A DNA stretch of 64,000 bases from Sipunculus nudus (GCA_026874595.1 CM049317.1:49250401-49314400); one strand, 5' to 3'; positions 47,132 through 60,443 are shown, counted from the first letter of the stretch. Notes: generated from the letters alone by a model not told the origin. Program-made: numbers and translations.

Positions 47132-48574
47132 CTTTTCTTGGGAAATAAAGTCCTCCCCAAAGATGTTTGCGTACAGTATCATAGAAAAACTTTCATTTTT
47201 TTCCACTTCATTCGCGATTAAGGGACTGTTCTTACAGTTATTATGTTAGAAATAGTTTGCATAAAAAGCCAACCCTGAATTTTAAGCTGAATAAGGTTGT
47301 AGTATCACACAATAGGAGCTACATTTACAGTCATTTTTTAGATAATGAACCGTGAGAAAATCGTGTATTAACTCCAACATAAGGAACCCCCGCACCCCCC
47401 CCCCCTCCCCCGGTAACTAAGAGCATCAGCTGCTGGACCAAAGAATGTTTGTTGTACCATAGCGTTACCATACTGAATAAAAGTTCAACGTGACTCAACA
47501 TGAATACACAGAAAATGTCCTACTTTCATGTGTATTTTTGTTCTATATTTATAAACAATGAAACAGCATAGTTGTATATACATCTGTATAACTCCATGGT
47601 TTCATTAGGTGTGCCTTTATACGTTGACCTCACTTAACCATGTAACCCCAGGATGTAGAAATAAAACTTGGCATGTACTAACGGCCTAAATTTAAACTAG
47701 TGTATAGTGTACACAAATCATTAGCTGAACTTTGTTATGCTTTACAGGGGTGGAGCGTGAACGACTTGTTGGGGTTCCGTAACTTAGGGACGCCTGGGTT
47801 TTGTTTAGTGGTTTGCTTATTTATGGTCATCTAGAACGCAACGCATGCTATTTCTTAGCAAACGGTGATGGTGACAATTGTTTAACGAAAACGGAAATGG
47901 AAAAACAAATATGAAGGGATGGTGGCAGAAAGGTTAAATAGATTTTACACTTACTGATTGCAAATCGGCAAGTCAGACCTGGACAGGCAACGTGGTGGGC
48001 AATTTCAAAAACCAGGTATACAAACGGCTTGATCCTGGGTCTATTAGTTAAAGATTTAATAAAAGATCCAATTAAGGCAAATAGTCTTGTTTAGATATCA
48101 CAAGAAAATATCTGATATATTTCCCATATTTAATGAAAAATGGTAGTGAGGAGGAGAGGGAACACCCCTGGTTGCACGGCTACTGATTTTTCTGTGCACA
48201 TTGAGATGTCTTCACAACGTTAAAGCCCTCCAGAGTATTAACTTAACCTCATTGAAAATAAATAAAGACGAGCATTTGACAGTGAGTGGGTAGCAATCGT
48301 AACCTTTTTTTATAAAGCAAGGGAATGAGGAAGACTGGGGCTTCTTTGAACGTCAGTCTGGCGATTGAGGTTAACCCGGGTCCTATATAACCATGAATCT
48401 TACTTGAGCACATAACCAGCACAGTCAGGAATGTTATGTATCTAAATTACAGTTACAGGCTAACGAGGTTTTCTTTACTGTATTTAGAGAAAGAACATTA
48501 CTAAAAAGTAGTTGATAAAGAACACTTCTAATACTAATACTACTGTTTATACAACTACTACTACAATTGTCTTT

Positions 48575-48588
48575 GTGTATATATATAA

Positions 48589-48653
<65 letters not shown>
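48575..48653. repeat. (TA)n microsatellite
   Basis: Nearly pure TA run of about 60 bp or more. Confidence 0.95.
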
Positions 48654-48658
<5 letters not shown>

Positions 48659-49796
48659 TCCCACTTACAACATTTAGGGAGCCATCCTTATATTTAGGGA
48701 GGACAATGTGTATCGTTCATATGGGAAAAATAGAGCAAAAAGGGCAAAACTTCGTCTTTAGCATGTGCGAAAATGTCAATTTATTTTAAGACAAAATATG
48801 TGCTAATGACAAATAATAATGTGTTATCACTCAACAGTTGTGTCGAGATGTATTGTGGCCATATCTGTACCGTATTTGCATCATTATTATGTTAAACACT
48901 CAAATTTGAACGGTTTGCAGTCTACATTTTTAAAGGATATTTAGCCTTTGGTAGACAGATTACCACCCATCCCCCGCCTCCGCAGGGTCAAATACAGGAT
49001 TGAGATAAAGGTGGTTTAGCCGATAAGGACCAATGAAATAGCCTTAATAAAGATCCGCATCTGCCCCGTACGTTTTCAATGTATTACCGATAGTGGGATA
49101 GCAACGAAATTTGGATAATCTGAAAAAAAAAATCATAATTCATCCTAATATTTTGTTAAGTTTTTCATTGACTTCTATCTGATTTTTACTTCTCTTTCCT
49201 ACTTTCACCTAAAGGAAGCATTGTTCGACATCAACAACATGTATTTAACCCTTTACCATAAATAATCATGGTTAACTATCATAAAGCAGTCAACACCGTT
49301 TTTATATACTTCTTCTCTTAGCTTAAATATGTTTATGATATGTTTCTCTTTCTAACAAGGTCCTTTTCTGTTTGAGTTACAACGGATAACATTGTTGATT
49401 ACATGTTCCGTCTTGCCCATAAAAATCCAATCTGATGATCGTGTGTGAATTTTTTTGCCTGTATGCGGGAATGTATGGATATTGATAGGAGTGCTTGTGT
49501 GTGTATTCATGGGAATGTGTGTCAAACCTGTTACTATTTGAAGCAGGAAAGTGTAGGCTTGGAGAGATACAGAAGCGTTACCGGTCGACAGAATTAATCA
49601 TTGAATGACAGAGGAGTTTATCTTTATTTGGGTAATTTATAATTATCACGCGGTAAGGACCATAACCAGGCCCGATTTAACGAGGAACTGTGATTGGTTA
49701 TATTTTCTGTATTACATTACTACTCGTTGTTAACCAATGTTCAAGCTGTCACAGCTTTGGGTATGTGCAGTGTTTACTGTATGTGTCGGCGTCAGA

Positions 49797-49869
49797 ATGT
49801 CTGGGGTTATTACCCTTTGGCTAATTGTGGTCATTCCTTCTGAGCTCAGCGGCGAGCGGCCACCGTCAG
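49797..49869 (+). CDS. Orphan signal-peptide exon of a CTLD paralogue
   Basis: ATG at 49797 opens MSGVITLWLIVVIPSELSGE and ends at GTCAG|GTAAGG in phase 1, the same layout as the exon at 60444. No CTLD exon is found between here and the next leader exon; about 350 bp downstream the intron is filled by (TA)n tracts and a Penelope-like element. It could splice to a distant exon, perhaps even 63163, or be dead. Confidence 0.6.
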
Positions 49870-49927
49870 GTAAGGTGTAACTGAACAATTTCAGTATATT
49901 TCTTTTAAAAGAACTGTCATGTGCTTG

Positions 49928-49934
49928 ATATATA

Positions 49935-49983
<49 letters not shown>

Positions 49984-50047
49984 CGAGCTGGATATTACTT
50001 GCGAACTAAGTCTAAGGTACATAATGGCCGGCAATTGGTACGATAAC

Positions 50048-50096
<49 letters not shown>

Positions 50097-50160
50097 CACA
50101 TAAGAATTCACAACAGACTTTTCACGGGATGCGACCCAATTAGGTGAAGCTATCGACGTG

Positions 50161-50222
<62 letters not shown>
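49928..50222. repeat. Three (TA)n tracts left of the Penelope-like element
   Basis: TA runs at about 49928-49982, 50050-50094 and 50164-50222. The unique segments between them match the paralogous duplicated copy near 60571-60625, where no such tracts are present. Confidence 0.9.
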
Positions 50223-50230
<8 letters not shown>

Positions 50231-50350
50231 CTGAATTCTCCGGGTGCTGGCTTAAGACAGTCAATGAACACAAAAAGAAATGTGGGTTTGGTGTTTAAAA
50301 TATCGCAAATCTCACAGCGGCGGTCACCGCATTTGACATTCCCTGACACC
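50223..50350 (-). repeat. Inverted 5' fragment of the Penelope-like element
   Basis: This is the inverse of two non-adjacent parts of the element: about 51040-51095 and about 53473-53540, joined with a deletion at a shared CACATTTC/TTTCTTTTTG point. It makes a terminal fold-back next to the left direct repeat. Confidence 0.85.
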
Positions 50351-51059
50351 ATTTTAAACACCAAACCCACATTTCAGTCCCCAGGATCTTACATAACCCT
50401 CAGGCCAGGCCCCTTTTCTTGCAATTCCTCAAATGTCATTTACTTCATTACTTGTAAAAAATGCCCCAATGGGGAGGGAAATTATATAGGAGAAACCGGC
50501 ACCAAATTCAGGCTCAGAATGAACAACCACAAAAAAAACCATTCGCGACAACACTCCCGGATTCCCCGTGGCCGCACATTTCAACAAATCCGACCATTCT
50601 CTTCGAGATTTAACATGCACCATCCTTAAAGGCAACTTTCCCTCCAGCAAAGAGAGATTCACATCAGAACAAAGGCACATTCATACACTACGTACGCACA
50701 TAAAAGGATTTAACAAAGACTTGGCTTTTCTCTGTAAATACCCGGCACTCAGCACATACTTTTCCCCTCGAGACTAACCCCTCCCTGTCTTTGACACCCC
50801 AGCAGCCCTGTTTTCATGTGGACATACACAGGCCAGTCCTGACAAGACATCAGATTGATTAATGAGTTTAGCTGGCAAGCCAGCCCCGTTGACCTAGCGA
50901 AGGGTCACACTGTCAGCTTTGTTTACAGTTAGTCACTCGCTCTGACGAAGGCTACAGGGGTAGCTGAAAATTTAGCAACAATCTGTACATGTTATCCAAA
51001 TAATATGATTGTTTGAAATGTTGGCGTTGATGTCTCTCTTCTTTTTGTGTTCATTGACT
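50351..51059 (+). repeat. Left pseudo-LTR of the Penelope-like element
   Basis: It matches 53518-54225 nearly base for base; one extra A in the poly-A of the endonuclease part shifts the frame in this copy. It carries a partial copy of the nuclease coding region and the ATG of the main frame at its right end. Confidence 0.9.
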
Positions 51060-53943
51060 GTCTTAAGCCAGCACCCGGAGAATTCAGAAATGTTTTTTGG
51101 ACCGTTCCTAGACACAGACAATCTCCGCGAACGCAGAATTCAGGAACAGCTCTACAACAAACTAGCCAAATGCCACAGTGACATAGTGTTTTTGAAAAAG
51201 TGCAAACAGTTCGACCTCGTCCCTAAGGGACTCGGATTAAAAAACCCACTGCAGGTTAACAGCGATTTACACAGGGATAAAGGAAACAGGATATGCCGGA
51301 AAGTCTCGGAACTCCTGCGGAATACGGCTTTACAACATGCCTATTCTCAACAAAGACACTTATTAGGATTAATCAACAAGTCTAAAGCCAAACTGTCACG
51401 CTCACTGCCATCAACTCATAAAGAAGTTGAACATGCCTTAACAAGAGTTTATCATCGGAGCCGGACACAACAATTCTCTAAAAAGGTACGCAAACTTGAT
51501 ACTTTGTGGAACACACACCCCTCCTATCGTAAAATTTCCTCGGTACAGTCAGGCAACATCCACACGGCTAAGACTCTATCCACTTGGTCCCCAGTCGACC
51601 CAACAAAGGAATATCAATCAAACATCGTCAATCTTTCCAGTCAAACACTATCGAATGATCAAACGGATATTTTACATATGGGCTTATCGTTCTGCCCCAC
51701 ACCAAAAACCATGGACAAAATCCAGATGTGCCGGAATAATGAAGATTTCATAAGGAGAGTGCGACTTCATGAGTTTTTCCAGGACCCGATTAACAAATCA
51801 GAAACCAGATCTTACGAACGCAAGAAACGTGAAAGTCATTGGACCCCTCCACCTGGACGCAACATGTTTATCGACTCTTTCGTAAACACAGCCCGTAGCC
51901 ATTTTAATAATTTTCTCTCACAACCCGTTCACATGGGAGTACCAAACGTCAGTCTGAACCACCGTAAAGCAATAGCTGATCTGACAAAGAACCAGGATAT
52001 CACCATAAAAGAGGCAGACAAGGGAGGGGCCATCACTCTAATGAACACCTCAGACTACATCAAAACCTGTGAAGATCTTCTCGGGGACACTCATACTTAT
52101 GAACCAGTTCCCGCCACTACAATTGGACTTTTCATCAGGGAGGCCAAGGACATGATTAAGACACTCACCACTTGTGCCAGAGAATTAAATTCCTCGCTAC
52201 CTTCCGAACCTAAGCCAGCCACTTTTTATGGACTCCCAAAGATTCACAAGTTAGCAAAATTGGTTCAAGAGACAACAATCGACCAACCTGATAACCGCCC
52301 ATTAAATAACATATCAGATGCTGATAATGTATATCATATCGCAAAACAACTAGGCATACTACCGCCTCTCCGTCCCATCGCTTCCTCCATAGGAACCCTG
52401 ACCGAAAACATGTCTGGCCATGTAGATTCGATTCTGCAACCACTTCTCCAGAATATACCTAGCTACATAAAGGACACCATGGATTTTCTCAATAAACTGT
52501 CGGACATACCAACAATACCCCCTAACACTTTGCTAGTCAGTATGGATGTCACTGGACTGTATAGTAACATTCCTCACACTGGGGGAAATAGAAGCCTGTC
52601 GCAATTTCATGTCAGTTAATGGGTGTTCACCTCAAGTAATCAGCGATACTACAAGCCTTATTCAGTTTATTCTCACCCATAACTTAATCGAGTTCAATGA
52701 TAAGTGCTATGTCCAAACCCAGGGTACGGCAATGGTAACCAAAGTGGCGCCCGCTTATGCCAATATATTTATGTGGGATTTCAAACGGAAACTGCTGTCC
52801 GACAGCCCATCAAAGCCTTTAGCGTATATTCGTTAAATTGATGACATATTTATTGTATGGCAACACGGTCCAGAATCTCTAGAACATTTTTTTGCACAAG
52901 CGAATAATGTCAACCCTCATATCAAATTCACAATCGACTCCTCACCCACACAAATCCCATTCCTTGATGTGTCAGTTGCCATCACTGAAGGACATTTGAC
53001 TACCAGCATTTATCATAAACCAACTGACCGTCACAGCTATCTCCACTACAGTAGCTACCACCCACAACATCTCAAACGAGGGATTGCATTTGCACAGATG
53101 CTGCGCTACAGACGCATATGCTCAAATGATTCAGATTTTAAATGCAAAGCACTTGAATTAGCCAAACATTTCCTCATTAAAGGGTACCCTTTCAAGTTAA
53201 TCCTACAAAATTTTGAAAAAGTTTGTAATATTAAACGAAACAGCCTCCTCAGGTACAAAGAAAAAGACACAAATTCACGCATCCCCATGATCCAGGAATT
53301 TCACCCGGCCATCATCTCTATCAACAAAAATATACAAAAATGCTGGAATAACTTTAATTCAAATCCCGCTACAAATTCTCTTTTCTCCACGCCTCCCGTT
53401 GCCGCTTACAGACAACCTCCCAACCTCAAACGCATGCTTGTCCACTCGAAACTACACAAACAGAACAGCCCGTCAGGAAATGTCAAATGCGGTGACCGCC
53501 GCTGTGAGATTTGCGATATTTTAAACACCAAACCCACATTTCAGTCCCCAGGATCTAACATAACCCTCAGGCCAGGCCCCTTTTCTTGCAATTCCTCAAA
53601 TGTCATTTACTTCATTACTTGTAAAAAATGCCCCAATGGGGAGGGAAATTATATAGGAGAAACCGGCACCAAATTCAGGCTCAGAATGAACAACCACAAA
53701 AAAACCATCCGCGACAACACTCCCGGATTCCCCGTGGCCGCACATTTCAACAAATCCGACCATTCTCTTCGAGATTTAACATGCACCATCCTTAAAGGCA
53801 ACTTTCCCTCCAGCAAAGAGAGATTCACATCAGAACAAAGGCACATTCATACACTACGTACGCACATAAAAGGATTAAACAAAGACTTGGCTTTTCTCTG
53901 TAAATACCCGGCACTCAGCACATACTTTTCCCCTCGAGACTAA
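51009..53943 (+). pseudogene. Penelope-like reverse transcriptase/GIY-YIG protein, interrupted
   Basis: The first frame, 51009-52619, holds the N-terminal region, KEADKGGAITLMNTSDYI, FYGLPKIHK, RPIASSIGTLTENMSGHVDS, and motif A (VSMDVTGLYSNIPH) with its Asp near residue 513. A frameshift at about 52580 moves to the frame of 52546-52836, with EACRNFMSVNG and motif B (QGTAMVTKVAPAYANIFM). A TAA at 52834-52836 replaces the aromatic residue before I-D-D of the catalytic motif. From 52837 the same frame runs on to 53943, with FLDVSV, IYHKPTDRHSYLHY and the nuclease part (VIYFITCKKC, NYIGETGTKFRLRMNNHKK). The copy cannot make full-length protein by normal translation. Confidence 0.9.
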
Positions 53944-54221
53944 CCCCTCCCTGTCTTTGACACCCCAGCAGCCCTGTTTTCATGTGGACATACACAGGCC
54001 AGTCCTGACAAGACATCAGATTGATTAATGAGTTTAGCTGGCAAGCCAGCCCCGTTGACCTAGCGAAGGGTCACACTGTCAGCTTTGTTTACAGTTAGTC
54101 ACTCGCTCTGACGAAGGCTACAGGGGTAGCTGAAAATTTAGCAACAATCTGTACATGTTATCCAAATAATATGATTGTTTGAAATGTTGGCGTTGATGTC
54201 TCTCTTCTTTTTGTGTTCATT

Positions 54222-54225
<4 letters not shown>
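53518..54225 (+). repeat. Right pseudo-LTR of the Penelope-like element
   Basis: It includes the functional 3' end of the nuclease frame to its stop at 53943 and about 280 bp of 3' sequence, ending at CATTGACT directly before (TA)n. Confidence 0.9.

Positions 54226-54272
<47 letters not shown>
54226..54272. repeat. (TA)n tract right of the Penelope-like element
   Basis: Pure TA run starting at the last base of the element. Confidence 0.95.
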
Positions 54273-54277
<5 letters not shown>

Positions 54278-54359
54278 CGTCCATTAATTGTGTTTATTTG
54301 TGTTTGACATCTCATCTTATCGCCGATCGTCTGTGTTTGTGTTATATACTGAAGTAGCA

Positions 54360-55100
54360 CAACCCCATCTTTAACAAACTGTTGACTACCGTGTGCTTTA
54401 TATTGGTTTTCATTACTCAATGCAATTGCAGGGTATTATCCCCATTTAAATAACACAGAATATCCTGTCTTTTCAGCGTTCATATTTGCATCTCTTTTGC
54501 TGGTATCATAGACTGTGAACAGCACACTGAAATTATTATCGGGGATACATAGGAATTCACTGGAAAATTCTTGACTTCATTTAATATATACCTTGCATGA
54601 AAATGTTAATTCCTGGTAGATGTCATGTCCAGTGGCATTCATCGCGGATAATAATCGCTCAACGGACATATATTATATCCCGCATACATAACTAGCTCCG
54701 AAAAAAAAATAAATGCCCTCACTTTTCTTGAATTATTAATATCCTCTGATAGTAGCATATATCAGTTGTAAAAGAGCATTTGCAAAAAAAAAAAAAAATG
54801 AAAAGAGATGGAATGATAAACAGAACATATCTTAATAAATCAGCGTGTGACATGGCTGACATGGCTTTGTTAGCTGTTTATTATTTATTTATTTTCAACC
54901 TTTAACATCATCTGCCTTGTTTGAGGCCGATCAATGTTATTCATGGGTTAATCCAACGACAACACAATGATCTCAGCATTATTTATAAATTCTTTCTCAT
55001 ATTTATTATCTATGGCATATACGAATAAGTCAACTGAATATTTGTAATTATAAAGCAAAAATAACTGTTTAATATATTATGGGGCAATTAAATTAATCAA
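54360..55100. repeat. Three-copy segmental repeat, copy A
   Basis: Shares ACAAACTGTTGACTACCGTG, TGTCATGTCCAGTGGCATTC, AACTAGCTCCGAAA and GGCTTTGTTAGCTGTT with 56590-57480, and parts with 60830-62060. Non-coding. Confidence 0.8.
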
Positions 55101-56372
55101 TGAATGCGTCTCCTAAATCATTATTCCAATGGTAGCTTATCCGAATAGAGTGGAGGAAAATAAAGATTTTTCATCAACCTAACAACACCTGTCTCTAATG
55201 TATATATATATATATATTAAGTCATTTCTCCTCAAATCTTTCATATGTGCGCGTTATGCTTACCCTCAAAATAAATATCAACCAAATCTTTTTTTTTCGT
55301 AAAAAATTCTTGCATGGTTTTAGCAATGATATCAGGCTTTCTCAAAGCTTTTTTTTCACACTTAGCTCTAAAAGTTGTCCCAAACACAACAACTGTTCCT
55401 TTGTCAACTGTTCTAGTTGATTAGGGTGGGATCGTCAACAAATGTCTCAAGTTTGAAATATTCAATGTAAGGATGTTAAAACAATACTAAAAAACCACTG
55501 AGATAAATCATGTAAACAATGTATTGTAAACAATATGTATCCAGGCCTAGGCCTAATAAATTTTTAAAACTATTAAGCCTCCAGACGAGCTCACAATTTT
55601 ATGTCACGGAACCTAATATCAACAGATCACGTATGCGTGATGAACATAAATTTTGTAATTGAGAAAAAAAATCAGATTCTGTAATACTAGGCAGCGTGAA
55701 ATGTCTAGGGGAACGAATAAGGAAGTCAGTGGTTTTTTGTTAACAATAAACCATAATTAATTCTTAAAACAACCGTACCATTACAATACACTAAATCAAT
55801 ACAATTACACAGTATAACGGCAGTATAACAGCAAATCAATACAATCACACAGTAAAAAAAAACAAAAAAAAAACAAAGTGCACAGTACCTTGATACCACC
55901 ACTGTCACAGAGACAAGTCCTTTTAAATGTATAAGCCGGACGAACAGTTCACACAAATTCTCTCGGAGAATAACAGTCCAATGTAAAGCTCTTGTACCAA
56001 TCCCGAAAGTACTCTGAAGACAAAATAAGATTTTTCACAAATCCAGAAGAACATCTGAAGAAAATCTATAATTGCCGCACTTATCGGAAAAGGTCCCACA
56101 AACTGACATACACGCTCTGTGTCCGCTGGAATATTCTCTCACCGGCTCAAAAACACAGCCCCCTATTTATAACTTCATATCTCCAGCCGAGAACCTTCCA
56201 TTTCTCGAACAATCTAAAGAATCTAACATAGTACACACGTTCAAAGAACATACTAGAACAAAGAACGCTGTGTATCTAGGGTTCAACCAATGCGGTTAAA
56301 CTAAGTCTGCAACATATGCACAATAAAACAATCACCTGTAAGACCGCTGCACACAATAAAATGGGCACCTGT

Positions 56373-56376
<4 letters not shown>
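55101..56376. other. Non-coding, no gene seen
   Basis: AT-rich, with a short (TA)n at 55200-55218. Two overlapping frames at 55992-56299 look unsupported: no splice context or family similarity. Confidence 0.4.

Positions 56377-56437
<61 letters not shown>
56377..56437. repeat. (TA)n microsatellite
   Basis: Pure TA run flanked by AACAATATAT and its inverse ATATTGTTA. Confidence 0.95.
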
Positions 56438-56440
<3 letters not shown>

Positions 56441-56589
56441 ATATGTATCTGTTTAAATTACGCAGGCATTCTGATTTGTGTTAAGCGCAAACACTGCGCG
56501 CTGCTGTGAGTGCCCCACTTGATGAACTCTCGCGGGGTGTAAACACAGCGCTCACTGGACCGCAAAAATTGGTTTGAATCTAATTAAAA

Positions 56590-57480
56590 CGGTTGTGGTC
56601 ACTGAACTCCATCCTTAACATACTATTGACTGCCGTTTGCTTTACCTTTATTTACCCTACCCTAGCAAGGTATTGTCCCAAATTTAATAGAATAGAATAG
56701 TATGCTTTTTTTACCAGCGTTATTGTTGGCACTTTAGCTATCTGTTTTTTATGATAATATAGACTGTTTACGTGAGATTATAGGAACATGTCTTAAAAAT
56801 ATAGTTCTCACATGTATGATGGATACCCGGAAATTCATAGAACACAAATTTAGATACTTGTATGGTCAAAGAGGTATTTAATGAAGCAGTAAAAATATAA
56901 ATTTATACAAATAAAATCAATTTATTTTCAATTTTTTCCTTGGGGAAAATCTACACTGTAACAGCACATTGAAATAATTATCCAGGATACCTTTGAATTC
57001 ACTAGAAAATTTTTGACATTTAGTATAGACCTTTTCTCAAAATGGCCATCTATCGTGGTATTTCCTAGTAGATTTCATGTCCAGTGGCATTCCTTGCAGA
57101 AAATAAAAGCTCAACGAACATAAATTATATCAGGCATGATAAACTAGCTCCGAAACATATAAATAACTAGCTCTGAAACTTTCCCCTCAATATATACTTC
57201 CTCTAATCATAACAAACATCGATTGTGAAATAGTATGTGCAAAACAATTAAAAACAAATTGCATGACAAATAAAACATATCCGTAATAAGTAGCGTGTTA
57301 GGTGGCTGACAGGGCTTTGTTAGCTGTAAGTTATATATTTTCTTTTCGACCTTTATTATCATCATCCTTTTTTGATGGCAAACAACGTAACGACAGCACA
57401 ATAATCTCTGCATTATACATAAATTCTTTCACATATTTATTATTTTGCATAAACGAATAAGTCAACTGAATAAATTGTAA
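56590..57480. repeat. Three-copy segmental repeat, copy B
   Basis: Matches copy A in order (CTTAACATACTATTGACTGC, ATTTCATGTCCAGTGGCATT, AAACTAGCTCCGAAACA, GGGCTTTGTTAGCTGTAAG) with many differences. Confidence 0.8.
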
Positions 57481-57585
<105 letters not shown>

Positions 57586-57640
57586 TACTATAATTTAGTC
57601 AGTGAACGCGTGTTCTTTATCATTATTCGAATATATATAT

Positions 57641-57702
57641 ATTGAAAAGGGTATACACAGAAAAGTGGTTCACTGCCACTTTTCTGTTTAAACCCTTTCA
57701 AT
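57641..57702. repeat. Long near-perfect hairpin
   Basis: The arms ATTGAAAAGGGT...CAGAAAAGTGG and CCACTTTTCTG...ACCCTTTCAAT pair over about 27 bp around a 7-nt loop (TTCACTG). It could be a small non-coding RNA hairpin or a miniature fold-back; nothing decides this. Confidence 0.5.
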
Positions 57703-57737
57703 CTATTAAACAATGAACAAGCATGTCTATTCATACA

Positions 57738-57740
<3 letters not shown>

Positions 57741-57792
<52 letters not shown>

Positions 57793-57793
57793 G

Positions 57794-57839
<46 letters not shown>

Positions 57840-57847
57840 TAAAGAGA
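57741..57847. repeat. (TA)n-(GA)n compound microsatellite
   Basis: TATATA passes into GAGAGA with occasional A or G interruptions. Confidence 0.95.
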
Positions 57848-60443
57848 TTCATTGGTTAAAGTATGACTCTGAAACTTTATATATCATTTCCCCTATAAAT
57901 ATAATTGGTAGGATTTGCATTAACATGCGGTGGTGAACGTGGTGAGCCCTATGTAACCTCATCCTCACTATCAATAATATCAGCTATAACCCAAAAGCAC
58001 ACCACAGCGTTTTTGCTTTTGGGTGTGTTGAAGCGCAACTCTCTCTCACACAGAAATAGAGGTAGATTAAACATAGAAGAGAAAAATGCATGTTCTGAGA
58101 CAGCCATTTGAACAAACATAACTAGGAAATTTTCACTTGGTTCCTAAAGCGATGTCACCAATATGGTCCTGACATAATGTCACCAATATTGTCCTGACAT
58201 ATTGGCTGGCAATAAAGCTCTCTTAAGTTATAGTAAAACACAAAGATAGACAAGGAAAAAATATTCCGAGGGAGTCATACTGGGATAAATTTACCTCATT
58301 TCCTCCACGACGTTTCATGCTACCGTTTTACTGAATCTGGGACCATTTTTGCTCTGAAAATTGATAAAGTCCTCCAGTTCCCATTCATTAAATTGAATTA
58401 TGACCCCTGCCCTGGCCCTTCCGTTGAGGCAATCTAAGATGTATCATGGATTTACTTTTCATTTTTTACACTTCATTCACTACTGTGGTACGTACTGTTC
58501 TTACTATTATGTTAGATTTAGAATAAAAAGCAAGCAATGTAATCCAAGCTGAATTAGGTTGTAGTATCATAGAGTAAATCCAAGCTGAATTAGGTTGTAG
58601 TATCACACACTCTGAGTTACTTTTATAGTCATTAATAAGATAAAGAGCCTTAAGAAATTTGTCTATCAACTACCACATCAGAAGTCCCCCCCCCCCGTTA
58701 CAAAGTGCATCAGCTGCTGAGCCAATGAGTTCTGTTGTATCATGGAGTTATACTACTGCATTAAAGCTCCATGGTTTTAACATGAATACACAGAATGTTC
58801 TACTGACCCATGCAATGAACCAGCATCACTATTTATACATCTGAACAACTCCATGATTTCATAAGGTGTGCTTTTATACGTTGTACCCACTTAACCATGT
58901 AGCCCCAGGATGTAGACTTAAAACTTGGCGTGCACTAACCGCCTCAATTCAAAATTGTGTATAGTGTACACAAGTCACGAGATGATCTTCGTGATGTTCG
59001 ACAGGAGTGGATCCAGAAAGATTTAGTGGGGGTTCCGTTACTTAGGGGGCCCTGGGGAGTGTGGGGGGGGGGGGGGGGGGGGGCTTCTCTGGATAATTTG
59101 CAAATATTGGTTACCTAAAAGGCAGCTCATGCTAATTCGAGCAAATTGTGATGGTGGCAATTGTTTTGCCAAAACAAAGAGGCAAAAGCAAATATGCTGG
59201 AAATGTAATAGAATAATTAAATATACATGTATTTTACACCTAATGAGTCAGACCTGGCTAGGTAAACTTCAAATGCCAGGTGTAAAGCATGCTTGATCCT
59301 TGGTCTAGGAGGTAATAAATTTAATAAACACAAGACTAAGGCAAATAGTCTCATTAGGGGTATTCCACGCAATTAATTGACATAATTTATGAAAAATTGT
59401 GGTCGTGAAGAGGAGAGGAAACACCCCATATTCCTACGTTTATGATTTTGTGGCTCGCGCAGAGGCAATCGTTTGTTTTTACATCAAGATATCCTCACAA
59501 CATTAACACACTTAACATGTTTACATCATATTCTTTTGTAAACACATGGATTTGAACATTATGCAGCCTTTATTTTGGAAGGGTATTAAGGCTTTTCAGA
59601 GAGATAAGATTCCAGCCCCCGAACGTTTTCAGATATTTATCAGGGTCTTCGGAAAGGAAGGGTTAATCTAGTGTAACCTAGTCTATATTACCAGCAGTGA
59701 GATAGCCACGTAAAAATCCTAAAATCTGTTGCTAAATTATTCATGGACGTGTATAATGGTTTTATTTCTCTTCTCAACTATCACTTAAAGGACCCAGTGA
59801 TTCTAAGAAATGTGTATTGAAACGGGGTCCTTTTTCTTTTGGAGACTGACAACATTGTTGACTGCGTGTTCTCTGTGGCACACCACCCAACAAATCTACC
59901 CCTGACAATCGTGTATAAGCTGTATGCATGTCGGCGGGAATGGTGGACATGTATATGTAGGTGTGCGTATAACAGTGTATCCATGCAAGTGTGTAAAAAA
60001 TCTATTAATATTTGAGGATGTAGGGTTTGGGAGATACATATCCGAATTGAATACCAGCTGTATAGATTTGTACCTATTATATTAACCGCTACATATATGT
60101 TAAATTTAACGTGTTCAGTGGTTACGAGTAGCTATATGAGACATGCGTCACGGACAGGCAAGCAGTTTGCTTTTCATGTGAATATTGATGTAATTCCATG
60201 ACTTCCCAGTCAACAAAATTTAGCCACTGAACGTAGAGGTTACAGAGAGTAGAAATGTTTATCTTTGTTTATGTTAATTTGGATAAGTTATGTTAGCAGT
60301 AAGGAAAATACCGAGGCTTGATATCAACAAGGATCAGTACTTGGTTTTATCATTTGTATTACAGTACTGCTCATTGTTAACCCATATTCATTTTGTAACA
60401 GTAGTAGGAAGCGTTTATTGTATATATCGGCGCCGGCCTCAGA

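Larger units (their letters stand above)
46490..49880. repeat. Segmental duplication, copy A
   Basis: It matches 57741-60535 in order. Shared landmarks: a (TA)n-(GA)n start, CAACGCCTTGCCTTTTGGGTG / CAGCGTTTTTGCTTTTGGGTG, GCATCAGCTGCTG, CATGTARCCCCAGGATGTAGA, and the signal-peptide exon at the right end. The two copies have diverged by many substitutions and indels. Confidence 0.8.
50223..54225 (+). mobile_element. Penelope-like retroelement with GIY-YIG endonuclease
   Basis: The layout is: an inverted fragment (50223-50350), a left direct repeat (50351-51059), the main body, and a right direct repeat (53518-54225). (TA)n lies immediately on both sides. The reading frame starts inside the left repeat and ends inside the right one, as in pseudo-LTR arrangements of Penelope elements. 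It encodes a reverse transcriptase followed by a GIY-YIG nuclease. The two repeats are almost identical, so the insertion is young, but the coding frame has a frameshift and a stop. Confidence 0.92.

Noticed and set aside
55992-56299. Two overlapping frames with Lys/His-rich sequence
   Set aside because: No leader, splice context or recognisable domain, and the frames overlap out of register.
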